Part shown: piece after piece, positions 62,608 to 64,000 of the stretch
Position numbering within the stretch: the first letter of the stretch is position 1
Layout: every line of letters begins with the position of its first letter
Assembly: GCF_009833125.1 (NCBI RefSeq)
Contig: NZ_QRCC01000010.1
Coordinates: forward strand, 186,001-250,000
DNA: 64,000 bases
From: Nitrosomonas sp. HPC101
Lineage (GTDB): Bacteria > Pseudomonadota > Gammaproteobacteria > Burkholderiales > Nitrosomonadaceae
Direction of reading: 5' to 3'
Position numbers and translations under genes: made by a program
Notes under the pieces: generated by a model
What the model was told of the DNA's origin: nothing
Seen by the model: only the letters and a program-made list of their open reading frames with translations
The model's database searches: none

Positions 62608-64000
62608 TTGAGCAATCCATTCATCGTAAGAAAGGCTGCAGTACTGGGAGCGGGTGTCATGGGTGCGCAGATTGCGGCACATCTGATCAACGCGAACATC
62701 GAAACGTTACTGTTTGAATTATCAGCTGAATCGGGTAATCCCGATGCCAATGTGCTGAAGGCGATCGGGAAACTGAAGAAGCAGGAGCCTGCTCCCTTGT
62801 CGGTGATTGGCCGGGCAAACTTTATTGAGCCTGCCAATTATGAGCAGCATCTGGAAAAACTGGGTGATTGTGATCTTGTGATCGAGGCAATTGCCGAGCA
62901 GCTGGAGCTGAAATCCGAGCTGTACGAGAAAATCGCACCCTATCTGAATAATCAGGCCATTCTGGTCAGCAATACTTCCGGCCTTCCCATCAATCAGCTG
63001 GCGACAGCTGTCCCCGAGGCCTTGCGATCACGCTTCTGCGGCGTTCATTTCTTTAATCCGCCCCGTTATATGTATCTGGTAGAGCTGATTCCGAGTGAAT
63101 ACAGCGACCAGAGTGCGCTGGATATGCTGGAGAGTTTCCTGGTAACCAGTTTAGGTAAAGGCGTTGTTCGTGCCAAGGATACGCCCAACTTTCTTGCCAA
63201 TCGGGTGGGTGTTTTCTCCATGTTGGCAGCCATGCACCATGCCCGCCAGTTTGGCCTGGAATTTGATCTGGTAGACAAACTGACTGGCACCTTGATCGGA
63301 CGACCGAAAAGTGCAACGTTTCGCACTGCCGATCTGGTCGGGTTGGATGTGCTGATGCATGTTGTACAAACCATGCGGTACGGCCTGGAGAAAGATCCCT
63401 GGCATCTTTATTATGCTCTTCCGGATTGGCTGCAGAGGTTGGTGGATCAGGGTGCGCTTGGGCAAAAGAGTAGCAAGGGTATTTATCAGAAACAGGGTAA
63501 GGATATCCATGTGCTGCACCCGGATACGGATACTTATCAGTTGGCGCAGAGCGAGGTTGATGGTGAAGTCGAAGCACTGCTGAAACAGAAGGATCCTGTG
63601 GCACGGTTTGCAGCACTGCACGATCATCCTCATCCACAGGCGCAGTTTCTGTGGGCGATTCATCGTGATCTGTTTCATTATTGTGCTGTTCATCTGGAAT
63701 CAATCGCTCATAATGCGCGCGACCTTGACCTGGCGATACGATGGGGATTTGGCTGGCAACGGGGGCCGTTCGAGCTCTGGCAGGCAGCGGGATGGAATAC
63801 GGTGACCGATTGGATAGAAGCGGATAGTGCTGCGGGTAAAGCCATGGCTAAAACGCCGTTACCAGCCTGGGTTCGAGCAGTCGGGCAGGGCGCTGTTCCG
63901 GGAGTACATTCACCGAAAGGTTCCTATGCGCCGGTAACGGACAGTTTGCAGCCGCGTTCACAGTTGCCGGTGTATCGGCGTCAGCCGTTTCCGGACAGGC
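62608..64000 (+). CDS. 3-hydroxyacyl-CoA dehydrogenase / enoyl-CoA hydratase (FadN-like), 5' part
   Basis: The frame is open from TTG 62608 (GGGAGG ribosome-binding site 5 bases upstream) to the window edge, 464 codons. The NAD-binding Rossmann fold starts RKAAVLGAGVMGAQIAAHL (residue about 8), followed by CDLVIEAIAEQLELKSELY, LVSNTSGLPINQL and the active-site His in CGVHFFNPPRYMYLVELIP (about 148); VVRAKDTPNFLANRVGVF begins the C-terminal dimerisation part. The order dehydrogenase-first fits FadN-type beta-oxidation enzymes rather than FadB. The hydratase half, if present, is outside the window. Confidence 0.9.
   Translation, partial: MSNPFIVRKAAVLGAGVMGAQIAAHLINANIETLLFELSAESGNPDANVLKAIGKLKKQEPAPLSVIGRANFIEPANYEQHLEKLGDCDLVIEAIAEQLELKSELYEKIAPYLNNQAILVSNTSGLPINQLATAVPEALRSRFCGVHFFNPPRYMYLVELIPSEYSDQSALDMLESFLVTSLGKGVVRAKDTPNFLANRVGVFSMLAAMHHARQFGLEFDLVDKLTGTLIGRPKSATFRTADLVGLDVLMHVVQTMRYGLEKDPWHLYYALPDWLQRLVDQGALGQKSSKGIYQKQGKDIHVLHPDTDTYQLAQSEVDGEVEALLKQKDPVARFAALHDHPHPQAQFLWAIHRDLFHYCAVHLESIAHNARDLDLAIRWGFGWQRGPFELWQAAGWNTVTDWIEADSAAGKAMAKTPLPAWVRAVGQGAVPGVHSPKGSYAPVTDSLQPRSQLPVYRRQPFPDR

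Overview
The window looks like a chromosomal segment of a Nitrosomonas-like ammonia-oxidising betaproteobacterium. This is inferred from the gene set rather than from any marker gene: a sucrose synthase / fused sucrose-phosphate synthase-phosphatase / fructokinase module, a PEP-CTERM protein with a sigma-54-type promoter, a two-domain multicopper oxidase and many TonB receptors. No rRNA, tRNA, CRISPR array or phage was seen.

Layout. 1-3.6 kb (minus): sucrose metabolism, with sucrose synthase cut by the window edge. 4-5.8 kb: rimO and a small secreted PepSY-like protein. 6.4-7.7 kb: an ornithine decarboxylase-type gene preceded by a clear promoter and a 21-codon leader ORF. 7.8-9.8 kb (minus): glutathione-dependent formaldehyde oxidation (alcohol dehydrogenase class III and S-formylglutathione hydrolase). 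10-11.1 kb: apaG and a tetrapyrrole-methylase-family methyltransferase. 11.3-14.3 kb: a c-di-GMP-I (GEMM) riboswitch before a secreted subtilase, then a PEP-CTERM protein behind a -24/-12 promoter. 14.6-26 kb is mostly housekeeping: a DCC-family protein, a MacAB-like export operon, DUF2062, a membrane MutS-like ATPase, DAHP synthase, a thioesterase and HrpA.

26-62 kb is an accessory, metal-centred region. It holds three intact TonB receptors (27.1, 53.0, 58.3 kb), the 3' end of a fourth (37.8 kb), a heme-type receptor (46 kb) and a frameshifted siderophore receptor (31 kb). Three paralogous secreted Asp-box (BNR) proteins share a CxCC motif and a CPHxGG motif about 50 residues apart, and two paralogous thioredoxin-like proteins follow two of them. 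Six copies of a near-perfect palindrome, TGCGACAAATTGTCGCA or a one-base variant, lie upstream of exactly these TonB/BNR units. I read this as one regulon encoding an undescribed outer-membrane metal (perhaps copper) acquisition system. Interleaved are a Fur-box-flanked heme cluster (DUF2325, secreted CbiX-like protein, TonB receptor, hemP, second DUF2325), a His-rich secreted amidohydrolase, a MoaD/JAMM pair, a type-B two-domain multicopper oxidase, an AlgI/AlgJ-like acetylation pair, an FMO-like oxidoreductase, and debris (IS3 and IS256 remnants, a broken YoeB with intact YefM, MITE-like repeats). The window ends inside a 3-hydroxyacyl-CoA dehydrogenase.

All coordinates and motifs were read by eye; family names come from recognised motifs, not from database searches.
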